NCBI GenBank assembly: GCA_905233545.1
Contig: CAJOEV010000003.1
Location: 40,981 to 104,980, forward strand
DNA length: 64,000 nt
Source: an uncultured Eubacterium sp.
GTDB taxonomy: Bacteria; Bacillota; Clostridia; Oscillospirales; Acutalibacteraceae
Direction: 5' to 3'
Shown one piece after another: positions 53,262 to 62,700 of the stretch. The first letter of the stretch is position 1; each line of letters opens with the position of its first letter. Under the pieces are notes generated by a model. It was not told where the DNA came from and ran no database searches. It saw only the letters and a program-made list of their open reading frames with translations. The position numbers and the translations under genes are program-made.

Positions 53262-54332
53262 TTATTTTACTTTCTTATACTTATAACTGCTCCATGAGCT
53301 GTAATACTTTGTGCCGTCCTTAGTCTTGTATGTGCGAACTCTTACATAGTAGGTTTTTCCGCTCTTAAGACCTGTTATTGTTTTTGAGGTTGTTTTGTTT
53401 GATGAAACAGTAACGGTTTTGGACGAGGTGAAATTTTTTGAAGTGCTGTACTTAATCTGATAGCCCGTTGTCTGGGTTGTCTGTTTTGCCCAGCTTGCTT
53501 TGAGATTACCCTTTTTAGGTGTTGAAAGACTTGAAAGCGCAGTGCCTTTCGGGTTGATTTTGAATTCCCTTGCAAAAATTCCGGCGTAGTTGCCCTTTAA
53601 AATAATTTCGCACGAATAAGTTCCGACATTCTTTCTTCCGTCGTCGAAGCCGTACATATAGTAATCTTCTTTTAAAACGGTTCCTGCGGAGTTTTTGACA
53701 ACTATCTTAGGGCTTTTAACCTTGCCGTCGTAAGTGTAGCTTGAAGGAGAAAGAGAAATCGAAGAAATTTTTGAAATCTTTGTACTCTTGGTAGCGCCGC
53801 ACTTTGAACAGGTGTAGGTTTTCTTTCCATCCTTGCCGAGGGTTGCTCTTTGCCAATCCTCGTCCACAGTCCACTTGTGATTGGGAGTAACAAATTCTGC
53901 TGTGCAGATTAAGCCTTCGCCTTCAGCTTCGTCTTCATCGGCAAAAAATGCAGCACCCTTTTCGTTGATTGTGCCCGTTACTCCGTAACCGCTGAAGAAA
54001 GCGCCCGATGCAGCCTTAATGTAGATTTCAACACGGTAAGTGTTTGCGCATTTGAATTTGCTGCTTTCGCTCAGATATTTTTTGTTGGTAACATCGTACC
54101 AGGCTATGCCGTTGATAATTGATGCCTGAGTTTTGGCGTTTTTTTCAACATTTTCCGAAGCAAAATCATATTGCTGATAATCAAAGTCGGGAGCCTTGCC
54201 TGCAACAGGTTCGGTTATATTGTAAATATCGACCTCTTCAATTTCTATATCGGCAAATGCAGTGATGTTCATTCCTGCAACAACGCTCAGAAGCATTACG
54301 AAGGAAAGAACAAGTGATAAAGCTTTTTTCAT
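53262..54332 (-). CDS. Secreted protein with Cys-pair domain, MBG-like domain and FN3 domain
   Basis: 356 aa. Signal peptide MKKALSLVLSFVMLLSVVAGMNITAFADIE. The N-terminal domain (about 30-150) is unknown. A Cys-pair element KKTYTCSKCGATK (about 170-183) resembles the Cys repeats of the 992-aa protein. It is followed by a beta domain of the MBG type (about 195-263: LSPSSYTYDGKVKSPKIVVK, GTYSCEIILKGNYAG) and an FN3 domain at the C-terminus (about 270-356: GNLKASWAKQTTQTTGYQIKYST, GKTYYVRVRTYK). A surface or extracellular-matrix-type role is likely; the ligand is unknown. The ribosome site GAAAGGATG fits the ATG. Confidence 0.85.
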   Translation of the reverse strand: MKKALSLVLSFVMLLSVVAGMNITAFADIEIEEVDIYNITEPVAGKAPDFDYQQYDFASENVEKNAKTQASIINGIAWYDVTNKKYLSESSKFKCANTYRVEIYIKAASGAFFSGYGVTGTINEKGAAFFADEDEAEGEGLICTAEFVTPNHKWTVDEDWQRATLGKDGKKTYTCSKCGATKSTKISKISSISLSPSSYTYDGKVKSPKIVVKNSAGTVLKEDYYMYGFDDGRKNVGTYSCEIILKGNYAGIFAREFKINPKGTALSSLSTPKKGNLKASWAKQTTQTTGYQIKYSTSKNFTSSKTVTVSSNKTTSKTITGLKSGKTYYVRVRTYKTKDGTKYYSSWSSYKYKKVK

Positions 54333-54380
54333 AACATTTCATCCTTTCTTTAATGAAATAGTGTATATTTTTACAAATTT

Positions 54381-54409
54381 ATTATATTTTAAAACTATAT
54401 TAAAGTCAA
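54381..54409 (-). promoter_or_regulatory. Promoter of the FN3 secreted protein gene
   Basis: Minus-strand TTGACT (54404-54409) and TATAAT (54381-54386) with 17 bp between. Confidence 0.75.
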
Positions 54410-54427
54410 GATAAATAACATTTTATG

Positions 54428-54456
54428 TTGCTATGCAAAACAAACTGTGTTATAAT
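54428..54456 (+). promoter_or_regulatory. Promoter of the broken zinc dehydrogenase
   Basis: TTGCTA (54428-54433) and TATAAT (54451-54456) with 17 bp between. Divergent from the FN3 gene promoter. Confidence 0.55.
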
Positions 54457-54479
54457 CTCTGCGATAAGGAGGCTTAAAT

Positions 54480-55638
54480 ATGAAAGTTAACGCAACCTAT
54501 TTTGTGAATGACGAAAAACAGCCGCTCAGATACGGCGAAATCAATATTATCAACCCCAAAAGAAAGCGCCTAAGGGGTGAGGAGGCAAAGGAGGGTGTCC
54601 TCGCAATTCCCGTTTTCTGCGGATTCTGCGGAACCGACCTTGAGCTTATGCGAATGGGTCAGAGGGGAGAGCTGTGCCCAAAATTTCCCGAGGGCGAAAC
54701 AAGACTTAAACCGCTTTGCGATTGTGTTAATTCGCGGCGGCGACAGCTTCGACCCTACAAGATTCACCGAGGACGAAACCTATTTTGAATACGGCTGCGA
54801 CCAGGCGGACGGATTGTTTTCGGATAAAAACTTTTTCAATCCCGATATGCTTTTGCACCTTCCCGAAAAATTTGACGGAATGAAAAAGCTCCCCGTTGAG
54901 CTTGCGAAAAGACTTGTTTTCTGTGACCCGTATGCATGCGCTATTTTCCAGGAGGAAAGAATGCGCGATATCGGAAGTGCTCAGAATTTCCGCGTTGTTA
55001 TGGCAAGAGAAAAGTGCTCTGAAACAGAGGCAAGAAAAATAGCCGACGAAGAAACCTTTATGAACACGGTTATCTACGGACTTGGAACAACGGGACTTTT
55101 CATCGGCGACCAGATAAGAAGAAAGCACCTCGATGCAAAAATTCTTTTCGTTGCAAGAAGTGATGAAAACAGCAATAAGGTTAAATTCGCAAAAGAGGTT
55201 ATCGGTGCCGATTATCTCTGCGCGGGTGATTTGAATGAAGAGCAGGCTGCACAGGCAATCAAGGATTATTTCGGCGCTCCCGCAACAGCTTTTGTTGGAA
55301 CAAGCGGAAATGAAATTGAACACAGAGTTGCTTTTGAACACGGTGCACTGGGCTGCAACGGAATATACGACAGCTTTTCGCTCGGTCCGAAGGTAACGTT
55401 TGACACAATGCCCTTCGGCTTCAAAAACCAGGTTATCTTAGCTTCAATCAATTTCACTCAGAAGCATATGGAAGAGGCAATCCGGATTCTTTCTGAAAGC
55501 CGTTTCGGTGAGGTTGTTGAGCTTATTGATAAAGATGAATTTATAAGCGACCCGATAGACGCTTATCTCAACAAAATATATTCAAAAGCCGCACCGCTTA
55601 AGACTGCGGTTGTTTGGAATAAAGAGTTTATGGAATAG
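54480..55638 (+). pseudogene. Zinc-binding dehydrogenase (glucose-dehydrogenase-like), frameshifted
   Basis: The first frame (54480 to about 54708) gives an N-terminal GroES-like start with FCGFCGTDLELMRMG and PEGETRL. From about 54710 the sequence continues in the next frame with FAIVLIRGGDSFDPTRF, YFEYGCDQADGLFSD, a Rossmann segment VIYGLGTTGLFIG and a normal C-terminus at 55638. The total of 1159 nt is not divisible by three. The GHE zinc-ligand motif that normally follows ETRL in this family is absent between the two parts, so a small deletion (not just a one-base error) probably removed it. Function in the intact form would be oxidation of an aldose or sugar alcohol. Broken member of the uronate/pectin gene group downstream. 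Confidence 0.75.
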
Positions 55639-55757
55639 TTAAGAGTTAAGAATTAAGAGTTAAGAGTTTTGGTTTCTCGCTTTGCTCGGTCAAATATAAT
55701 ATGCCGACCGCAGGTCCCGCAACTCTTCACTCTTCACTTTTCATTCTTAATTGAATA
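55639..55757. repeat. Heptad-arm intergenic repeat, copy R6
   Basis: The left arm (55639-55668) has units of the AGTTAAG/AATTAAG type. The core is TTGGTTTCTCGCTTTGCTCGGTCA and GACCGCAGGTC. The right arm (55719-55756), read on the minus strand, has GAATGAA, AAGTGAA, GAGTGAA, GAGTTGC. Arms are complementary in pattern. Confidence 0.75.
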
Positions 55758-55771
55758 AAGGAGGCAAAATT

Positions 55772-56794
55772 ATGAAAGCAGTTCAGATAACAGAACCATT
55801 TGATATAAAAGTTGTCGAAAAAGAAGCTCCCAAAGCAAAGGAGGGCGAAGCGCTTCTCAAGGTGCTTTACTGCGGAATCTGCGGAGCCGATGTTGCATCA
55901 TATACGGGCAACCAGCCGTTTACAACATATCCGAGAATCCCGGGTCACGAATTTTCGGCTCAGATTGTTGAAATCCCCGATAATGACAGGGGACTTAAAG
56001 CAGGGGATATTATAACCTGCAATCCCTATTTTAACTGCGGTGAATGCTATGCCTGCAAGCGCGGAATAGTCAACGCCTGCCACGATAATCAGACGATGGG
56101 CGTTCAGCGCGACGGCAGTTTTCAGGACTATATAACAATGCCCGTTGAAAGAATTATTGACGGAAAAGGACTCAGCGCAAAAGAGCTTGCACTTATTGAG
56201 CCGTTTTCAATTTCCGCTCACGCACTTTCAAGAGCCGAGGTTAAAGAGGGCGACACTCTTATTATTATGGGCGCAGGTCCGATTGGTCTTTTTGCGCTGA
56301 TTAAGGCAAAGGCAATGGGCGCAAGAGTTGCAATTGCCGACCTTCTTGAAAGCCGTCTTGAGCTCGCAAAGGAATACGGCGCAGACCTTGTAATTAACAA
56401 TAAAACCGATAATTTTGAAGAAAAATGCAATGAATTTACAAATGGTCAGGGCTTCGATGTCTGTGTTGAAGCTTGCGGTGCTCCCGTGACCTTCCTTTCA
56501 TGCATAGACGCTGCCGCTCACGGAGCAAATATCATCCTCATCGGAAACGGAAAGAAGGAAACAACCTTCATTCATTCGATTATTCTTAAAAAAGAGCTCA
56601 ACGTTTTCGGAAGCAGAAACGCTTTCACAAAGGATTTTGAAGAGCTTATCGACCTCGTTGCTTCGGGCAAGGTTGATGTTTTGAAAATGATTAGCGGAGT
56701 TTATAAAGCAGAAAACGCAAAGGAAGCCTTCGACGCACTTGCAAACAACGACGGCTCACTTGCGAAACTGCTGATAGAATTTAATGAAGAATAG
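55772..56794 (+). CDS. Zinc-dependent dehydrogenase, L-galactonate/idonate dehydrogenase-like
   Basis: 340 aa medium-chain dehydrogenase. Catalytic zinc ligands Cys34 (with Cys37 nearby), His59-Glu60 (PGHEF), and structural zinc cysteines 89, 92, 95 and 103 (NCGECYACKRGIVNAC). Rossmann motif IIMGAGPIGLFALIKAKAMG near residue 165. Blocks such as TYPRIPGHE, GVQRDGSFQDYI and IEPFSISAHALSRA resemble E. coli LgoD, which oxidises L-galactonate to D-tagaturonate. That is a likely but unproven role; L-idonate or another aldonate is possible. Ribosome site AAAGGAGG. Flanked on both sides by heptad repeats. Confidence 0.85.
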   Translation: MKAVQITEPFDIKVVEKEAPKAKEGEALLKVLYCGICGADVASYTGNQPFTTYPRIPGHEFSAQIVEIPDNDRGLKAGDIITCNPYFNCGECYACKRGIVNACHDNQTMGVQRDGSFQDYITMPVERIIDGKGLSAKELALIEPFSISAHALSRAEVKEGDTLIIMGAGPIGLFALIKAKAMGARVAIADLLESRLELAKEYGADLVINNKTDNFEEKCNEFTNGQGFDVCVEACGAPVTFLSCIDAAAHGANIILIGNGKKETTFIHSIILKKELNVFGSRNAFTKDFEELIDLVASGKVDVLKMISGVYKAENAKEAFDALANNDGSLAKLLIEFNEE

Positions 56795-56908
56795 TTGCGA
56801 GTTCCGAGCCCCGAGTTCCGAGTTCTTGGTTTCTCGCTGCGCTCAAACAATTATAATCGGAGCAAAGCGACCAAATACCTAACACCTAACACCTAACCCC
56901 TAAAACCT
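56795..56908. repeat. Heptad-arm intergenic repeat, copy R7
   Basis: Left arm units GAGTTCC, GAGCCCC, GAGTTCC, GAGTTCT. Core TTGGTTTCTCGCTGCGCTCAAACA and GGAGCAAAGCGACC. The right arm, read on the minus strand, has AGGGGTT, AGGTGTT, AGGTGTT, AGGTATT units. Period seven on both sides, but with different heptad sequences. Confidence 0.72.
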
Positions 56909-56923
56909 GAAAAGGAAAAAACT

Positions 56924-57793
56924 ATGATTATTGATGCACACGCTCACCTCTGGAAAACCCAGACGGGAAGAAGGGATTTGAGCCCCGTAAGAACGCTTGA
57001 AAACGGACTTTCTGATTTCGGCGGAGAAATAAAACAGATGATGCCCCCGTATATGCTCAGCGGTGAAAATTCACCCGAAATGCTTATTGCTAATATGAAC
57101 TATGCGGGCGTTAACGGTGCGGTTATCGTAACCGAGGTTATGGACGGCAACCAGAATGAATATTTCAAAGCTGCAAAGGCAAAGTATCCCGACAGGCTGA
57201 AAATCTGCGCTTTCTATGATGACGGCGACCCCTATACTATTGACGGGTTCGACGGTATAAAAATCTGCGCCTGCAAGCTTAAACAGCCCGGTATTCAGCG
57301 CCATATTGAGGTTTTTGAAAAGGCAAATAAAGAAAACAAATTTGTTTGCATAGAGCTTGAGGACGGCGATTCTCAGGTCGGCGAAATGAAGGAAATTATT
57401 CAGCAGTTTCCCGATTTGAAAATCGCCATCGGTCACTTCGGAATGGTAACGAGGGAAAACTGGCAGAAGCAGATTGAGCTTGCAAAATATAAAAATGTTT
57501 TTGTTGAAAGCGGAGGAATAACATGGCTCTTTAACGAGGAATTCTATCCCTATCCCTCGGCAATAAAAGCAATCAACGAAGCAGCAGATATCTGCGGTTT
57601 CGATAAGCTTATGTGGGGCTCTGATTACCCGAGAACAATGGTTGAAATAACCTACAAAATGAGCTATGATTTTGTTACTAAATCAAAGGAAATAAGCGAG
57701 GAAAACAAAGCAAAATTCCTTTTCAAAAATGCAAAAGAATTTTACGGTTTCGAAAATCTTCCCGAGCTTCCTAAAATTGAAAATATGCTTTAA
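56924..57793 (+). CDS. Amidohydrolase-family protein (TIM-barrel, PF04909-like)
   Basis: 289 aa. N-terminal metal motif HAHLW (His6, His8), mid-barrel GHFGM near residue 168, and LMWGSDYPR near residue 231 with the late Asp, then the FLFKNAKEFYGF helix. This is the pattern of 2-pyrone/uronolactone-type amidohydrolases. In this neighbourhood (sugar-acid dehydrogenases, GH28) a sugar-lactone hydrolase role is plausible, but the substrate is not known. The ribosome site AAAAGGAAA is modest. Followed by a terminator. Confidence 0.82.
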   Translation: MIIDAHAHLWKTQTGRRDLSPVRTLENGLSDFGGEIKQMMPPYMLSGENSPEMLIANMNYAGVNGAVIVTEVMDGNQNEYFKAAKAKYPDRLKICAFYDDGDPYTIDGFDGIKICACKLKQPGIQRHIEVFEKANKENKFVCIELEDGDSQVGEMKEIIQQFPDLKIAIGHFGMVTRENWQKQIELAKYKNVFVESGGITWLFNEEFYPYPSAIKAINEAADICGFDKLMWGSDYPRTMVEITYKMSYDFVTKSKEISEENKAKFLFKNAKEFYGFENLPELPKIENML

Positions 57794-57822
57794 AAAACAG
57801 GCGGGTTTTCCGCCTGTTTTTT
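57792..57822 (+). terminator. Terminator after the amidohydrolase gene
   Basis: AACAGGCGG / CCGCCTGTT with a GTTTT loop and T-run. Confidence 0.88.
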
Positions 57823-57990
57823 AGTTGCGAGTTGCGAGCTCCGAGTTGCAAGTTCTCGGTTACTCGCTTCGCTCGGACAATAAAATTTGTAGGGGAGAGC
57901 CTCCCCTACGGATGTTCGCCGAAAGAAATCAATATAATCCGTCGCGTAGCGACCCGACAACGCGGGGCGCGGGGCGCGAAACGCGCAACT
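57823..57990. repeat. Heptad-arm intergenic repeat, copy R8 (longest, with inserted hairpin)
   Basis: Left arm units GAGTTGC, GAGCTCC, GAGTTGC, AAGTTCT. Core TCGGTTACTCGCTTCGCTCGGACA, then an extra hairpin GTAGGGGAG / CTCCCCTAC (57889-57909) and GTCGCGTAGCGACCCG. Right arm, read on the minus strand, has heptads GCGCGTT, TCGCGCC, CCGCGCC, CCGCGTT. Confidence 0.72.
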
Positions 57991-58026
57991 AAAAACAGAG
58001 CTTCACGAAGGAAGCTCTGTTTTTTT
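57991..58026 (-). terminator. Terminator of the GH28 gene (usable both ways)
   Basis: ACAGAGCTTC (57995-58004) / GAAGCTCTGT (58011-58020) with A-tract and T-tract on the two sides. Confidence 0.85.
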
Positions 58027-59572
58027 ATATTACATCAATAAATATTTTCTCTTTTCTGTGTGTTCCCGGAACGGGGAAGCAGAGGAAGTTTTCAATTTTC
58101 AGATTTTCTGCATGCCTTGCCCAGAGAGCATATGCAGGAAGATTCCTGAATCGCCAGCATTCGGGATACACATCTGCATATTCCGGGATGAAAAGGCGCT
58201 TGTCAATTATTTCAACTGCGTTTCTGTATTCAAGCGTTATATTTTTAAGAGAGACATTTTTTACTCTTTTAATTCTTTTCTTTTGTTTATATCCCGCAAT
58301 GATAACCGGAATTTCAACATCCTCGGCGTGAACATTTTTAATCTCGATATCGTGAACACTTCCCTTCATATCAAAGGTGCTTTTGTCCACTCCGTTTCCT
58401 TTGACCTTTTTGCCGAATTCAATCGCCGATGCGCTGTTTTCGTCAACCTCGGCGGCTCTGTTGCGGTTGCAAAGGCGAATAAAAATCGGACAGGTGCATC
58501 TTTTCATTTCAATATCTTTAATATAGATATTTGAAACCTCGGCGCCGTCGGCGCTTTCAATGCTGATTCCCGAAACGCATCCCGGGTATAAATCGGTCAT
58601 ATAAAAATAACAGTTTTCAACATAAACATCCCTGATGTTGTGCGTTGTTTCGGTTCCGATTTTAAATGCGTTTGCCCTTGTTATAACCTCACAGTCGGAA
58701 ATGCGAATGTTTTTCATCTCCTCGCTGCAGCCTTCCCATACGGCGTTTTTTAAGCAGATTCCGTCATCCGCACAGGAAATGAAGCAGTGCTTTATTTCAA
58801 CGTTGCTTGTTTGCAGCATATCTATTCCGTCGGTGTTTGCAACGTGGCGGTTGTTGTTGATAACAAGGTTCTCGATTGAAACATTTTCGCTCCTTGAAAT
58901 CTTGAGCGTCCAGTATGCGCTGTCGTAAAAAATAATGTTTTCAACTCTTATGTTTTTGCTATCCTCAAAAAGAACAAGCCTTCCGTATTTCGAAGGATGT
59001 GCAAAACGGAGCTGAGCCCTTGAAACTCTTCGCATTTCAATAACATCAATAACGGGTGCAGGGTTGGTAACATTTTTATCGTAAAGCGGTTTTCTTCCGA
59101 AAAGGTGACCCATTCCGTTTATTGTTCCGCCGCCCGTTATGCAGATGTTTTCGCAGCCGCCTGCATAAATAAGCGCTGGATGAGCATAGCCCTCTCCGCT
59201 TTCTTCGGCAACAAGTGAGCTTTTTTCTTCAACAAAAAGAACAATATTGCTTTTCAGCTCAACTGTTTTTGTTGTGAAATCGCCGCCGCTTACAACAACA
59301 TAGCCACCGCCGTTTTTGGCGCATTCATCAATGCATTTGTTAATGCTTTCGGAATTGTCGATGCTTTTGTCATTGGGAACGGCACCGAAATCGGTAATAA
59401 AGTATGCATCTTCCTTCGGAACTTCCTGTGAGTGAATGTATTCCTCAAGCGGAAGGTATGAGGTGTAGTCAAATTCATATTCCTCTTTGAATGCATCGCC
59501 CTCGGTTATTCTTAAATCCTTTCCGAAAAGCATGGTTTTAAGCTTGTCTTTTGGAGTTCGTTTCTTTTTCAT
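58025..59572 (-). CDS. GH28 polygalacturonase-like glycoside hydrolase
   Basis: 515 aa parallel beta-helix enzyme. GH28 signs: an N-terminal FGAVPNDKSIDNSESINKCIDECAKNGGGYVVV (pectate-lyase-3-type start), NTDGIDM near residue 253, ADDGICLK near residue 268, and IKIGTETTHNI in place of the usual GHG-containing strand. The usual RIK is replaced by IRLCNRN. The repeated IxxxxI/CxF pattern (RISDCEVI, VYVENCYFYMTD, IYIKDIEM) is the beta-helix. No signal peptide is seen, so the enzyme is probably cytosolic and works on short oligogalacturonides brought in, rather than on polymer. The ribosome site CGGAGA supports the ATG at 59572. Divergent from the secreted gene at 59716. Confidence 0.85.
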   Translation of the reverse strand: MKKKRTPKDKLKTMLFGKDLRITEGDAFKEEYEFDYTSYLPLEEYIHSQEVPKEDAYFITDFGAVPNDKSIDNSESINKCIDECAKNGGGYVVVSGGDFTTKTVELKSNIVLFVEEKSSLVAEESGEGYAHPALIYAGGCENICITGGGTINGMGHLFGRKPLYDKNVTNPAPVIDVIEMRRVSRAQLRFAHPSKYGRLVLFEDSKNIRVENIIFYDSAYWTLKISRSENVSIENLVINNNRHVANTDGIDMLQTSNVEIKHCFISCADDGICLKNAVWEGCSEEMKNIRISDCEVITRANAFKIGTETTHNIRDVYVENCYFYMTDLYPGCVSGISIESADGAEVSNIYIKDIEMKRCTCPIFIRLCNRNRAAEVDENSASAIEFGKKVKGNGVDKSTFDMKGSVHDIEIKNVHAEDVEIPVIIAGYKQKKRIKRVKNVSLKNITLEYRNAVEIIDKRLFIPEYADVYPECWRFRNLPAYALWARHAENLKIENFLCFPVPGTHRKEKIFIDVI

Positions 59573-59604
59573 TTTATGTTCTCCGTAATATTGTTATCAT
59601 ATAA

Positions 59605-59676
59605 ATTTTACCTTAGCCTTTTATATAAGTCAAGAAGTATTGCATTGTTGACTTAAACCGAATAATTATTTATAAT
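59605..59676. promoter_or_regulatory. Divergent promoters with palindromic -35 regions
   Basis: Minus: TTGACT (59628-59633) and TAAAAT (59605-59610), 17 bp spacing, for GH28. Plus: TTGACT (59648-59653) and TATAAT (59671-59676), 17 bp spacing, for the secreted protein. The two -35 regions form an 8-bp inverted repeat TAAGTCAA/TTGACTTA, 14 bp apart. Confidence 0.75.
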
Positions 59677-59715
59677 ATATATAGTAGGCGAAAACTATCC
59701 TTGTGGGTTTTATTT

Positions 59716-62700
59716 ATGAAAAAAACTGTTAAAAAGTTTATATCGCTAATACTATCGTCGGTAATGGTTGTATCGGCGTGTTCAGTTATGCCTTTTTCTG
59801 CTCAGGCTTCAGTGAAATGGACTGCAATAGCCTCGTCGGATTTTTCAAGTGTTGAAAATGTTTATAACGATTCGGGCATAACCCCCTCAACCCTTAAGGG
59901 CAAGGGAAACACAATGGCATGGCATCTTTACGACTGGAACGGCACTCCTTCGGTTACAGGGGATTCCATATCTCTCTCCGACGGATATATGTATCTTTCG
60001 GGCTACAAGGGCGGCAGTGTTCCGATTTCGGGCAATTCAAAATGGAAGCTTGATTTCGGCTTCAGATTCAGCAATTCGGAAAGCGCCGACTACTATAACA
60101 GCGACGATTACTCATTCCTCAAAATGTATGTTTATAAAGATAATCTGAGCAATCCTGCCGAGAAGAATGCGGCATACTGCTATTTTGCCCAGAATGCAAA
60201 CGGAGTTTGTTATTCCTGGGAGGACGACTCTCACAACGCTGGCGCTCAGTCAAAGGAGACTTCGATAGCAGCCGATAACGGCAATCTTTTTGCAGGAGTT
60301 AACTACCACTATATTGCCGAGTTTACGGGAAACAGTTTTAAGGCATACATAAGGGATGAGGACGGAGTTGTTGTTCAGACAATTGCCGAAACAACTGATG
60401 AAACCTTTATATCCAGGCTTAACAATATTAAGTCAAATACTATTTCTGCGCTCAAAATCGGCGATGATGATAACCAGTATTTCTACAAGGGACTTGAATA
60501 CAGAAATATAACCTTCTATTCAGGCGAAGAAGTTCCCGCCCCGACTGTATGGACTCCGATTGCTTCATCGGATTTCACCCGTTGCGAAGCCGTTACAAAC
60601 GGCAGTATGGGAGAGGCTCCGCTTTATAACAATATGGGAAGCTCTATGACATGGTCGACGGGTGTTTATACAAATAACGGCGACGCTTCGAATTCCGAGG
60701 ACGGAGCGGTGTATATCCCCGACGGATATATGTATCTTTCAGGCTATTCGGGCGGCTCTGTTCCGATTACGGGCTCATCAAGATGGAAGCTTGATTTCGG
60801 CTTCAGATTTAAAACTGCCGAAAGTGCAGACTACTATAACAGTGATGAATATTCATTCCTTAAGATGTATGTCTACACCGATAATCTTACAAAACCTGCC
60901 GAGAAAAATGCGTCATTCTGCTATTTTGCCCAGAATGCTAACGGAGTTTGCTATTCCTGGGAGAATGACGGCCACAATGCGGGCACACAGTCAAAAGGAA
61001 CATCCATAACCGCTAATAACGGAAATCTTTCGGTTGGTGTTAACTATCACTATATTGCGGAATTTACAGGCAACAGCTTTAAAGCATATATCACTGACGA
61101 TAGCTCGAATCTCATTCAGAACATTGTTCAGACAACGGAAGAAACTTTTATTTCAAGACTGAACAATATCAATTCTGAAACTGTTTCAAGCATTAAAATC
61201 GGAGATGATGATAATCAGTATTTCTTCAAGGGACTTGAATACAGAAATATAACCTTCTACTCGGGTGAAGAGGGAGAGGATGAGGATGAATCGGATTTGC
61301 CCGAAACCCCTGCTGGAAGGCTTGTCAGAGCTATTTCAAAATACGAAAAGAAAATGAACGGCACCGTTTATCTTGATATGGCGGACGCGTATGACGCATA
61401 TGTTAAAGCAAATCAGGCATACGACGCATATAAATACGGAAATGCAGATATCGACCTTGATATATATGCAACCTCACTGAGCGAAAAAACCGAGTCTCTT
61501 GAAAAATGGGAATATAAGGCGGAAACTGTAACTCCGTATTTCGACGGAGACACGGGTGACAACAGCGCATATGCCGAAAACGGTGTTGCAAATGTTATAT
61601 ATTGGGGAAGTCCTTATGAAGACGACGGCGCAAAGTTTTCAAACGAAACTGCCGACTGCGTTGTTGAGCTCTGGTATCCGAGGAATACCGTGCTTCTTCT
61701 CGACGGAATAAAAACACCCGCAATGCCCGTGTTGGGTATGGCAAAAAGGGACACAGCAAGCACAAGATATGTTTATCAGCTCTATCCCTGCGCTTCTGCA
61801 AGCGACACTTTGAATAACAGCGAGAATTTCAAACTCGGAACCTCAACCGACTCGCGCTGGTATGGCTCAAACGGCAAAACCCACAGAACACATAACTGGG
61901 TATGGACTGTAAACCAGAAAGAGGGCGACGATGTCGGCTACATAAAGGGTGAAGCGGGCGCAACCGCAACCGATATGCGTCTTTATCTTTCAAGAAATGA
62001 CGGTATGTTCGGAGCAGGTGCAATAAACTACTGGGCGTCCTTTGCAAACACTCTCGGATTCAAGGGCAACCAGAGCGAATATGTTAAATCATACACTGTT
62101 GACTGGTACGCCGTTACGGGAAATGATATGAGCGATTTCAGGGTTATGAGCCCTTCGAATCAGATTCATGTTGTCAATGTAAAACCGCTTCTTGAGAGAA
62201 TCAACAGCGTTTCAAATATCGCGCATCTTGCAGTTGATGAAAGCACATATACCCAGGGCGGATTGAAAGAAATACTCGAGGCATATGATGTTGCAACAAT
62301 TGTTAATGCCTGCAGTTATGATTATTCCGACACTTCGAATTTAAACAGAATTGCTTCGGATATTGAAAACGCCTGTAATGCTCTCGACAATGCAAAGGTT
62401 AAAAAAGATAATTCGGGATACGAAAGCCTGAGAAAAGCAATAAGTTCCAAGAAGCGTATTTATGAAGCAGGCGAGGAGGGATATAAGCCCGAATCATGGA
62501 ACGAGTTCTCGGCAATATATAACGAAGCCGTAAGAGTCTTTGCAGATGTTATTGAAACAGGATATAACAGCGAAACGGATGAAACCGCAACGAGCGAGTA
62601 TGCGGAAATTGTTGCTCAGCAGCTTAATGAATATGAGCTTGAAACACTTTATGAAAAGGTTGATTCAACCGAGCTTGAAACTGTTATAAATGAAGCTGAT

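Noticed and set aside
54577..55638. Independent 353-codon gene beginning at 54577
   Set aside because: Its first ~45 codons are an out-of-frame reading of the true N-terminus (the CGFCGTD-containing frame that starts at 54480); the ATG at 54577 has no convincing role.
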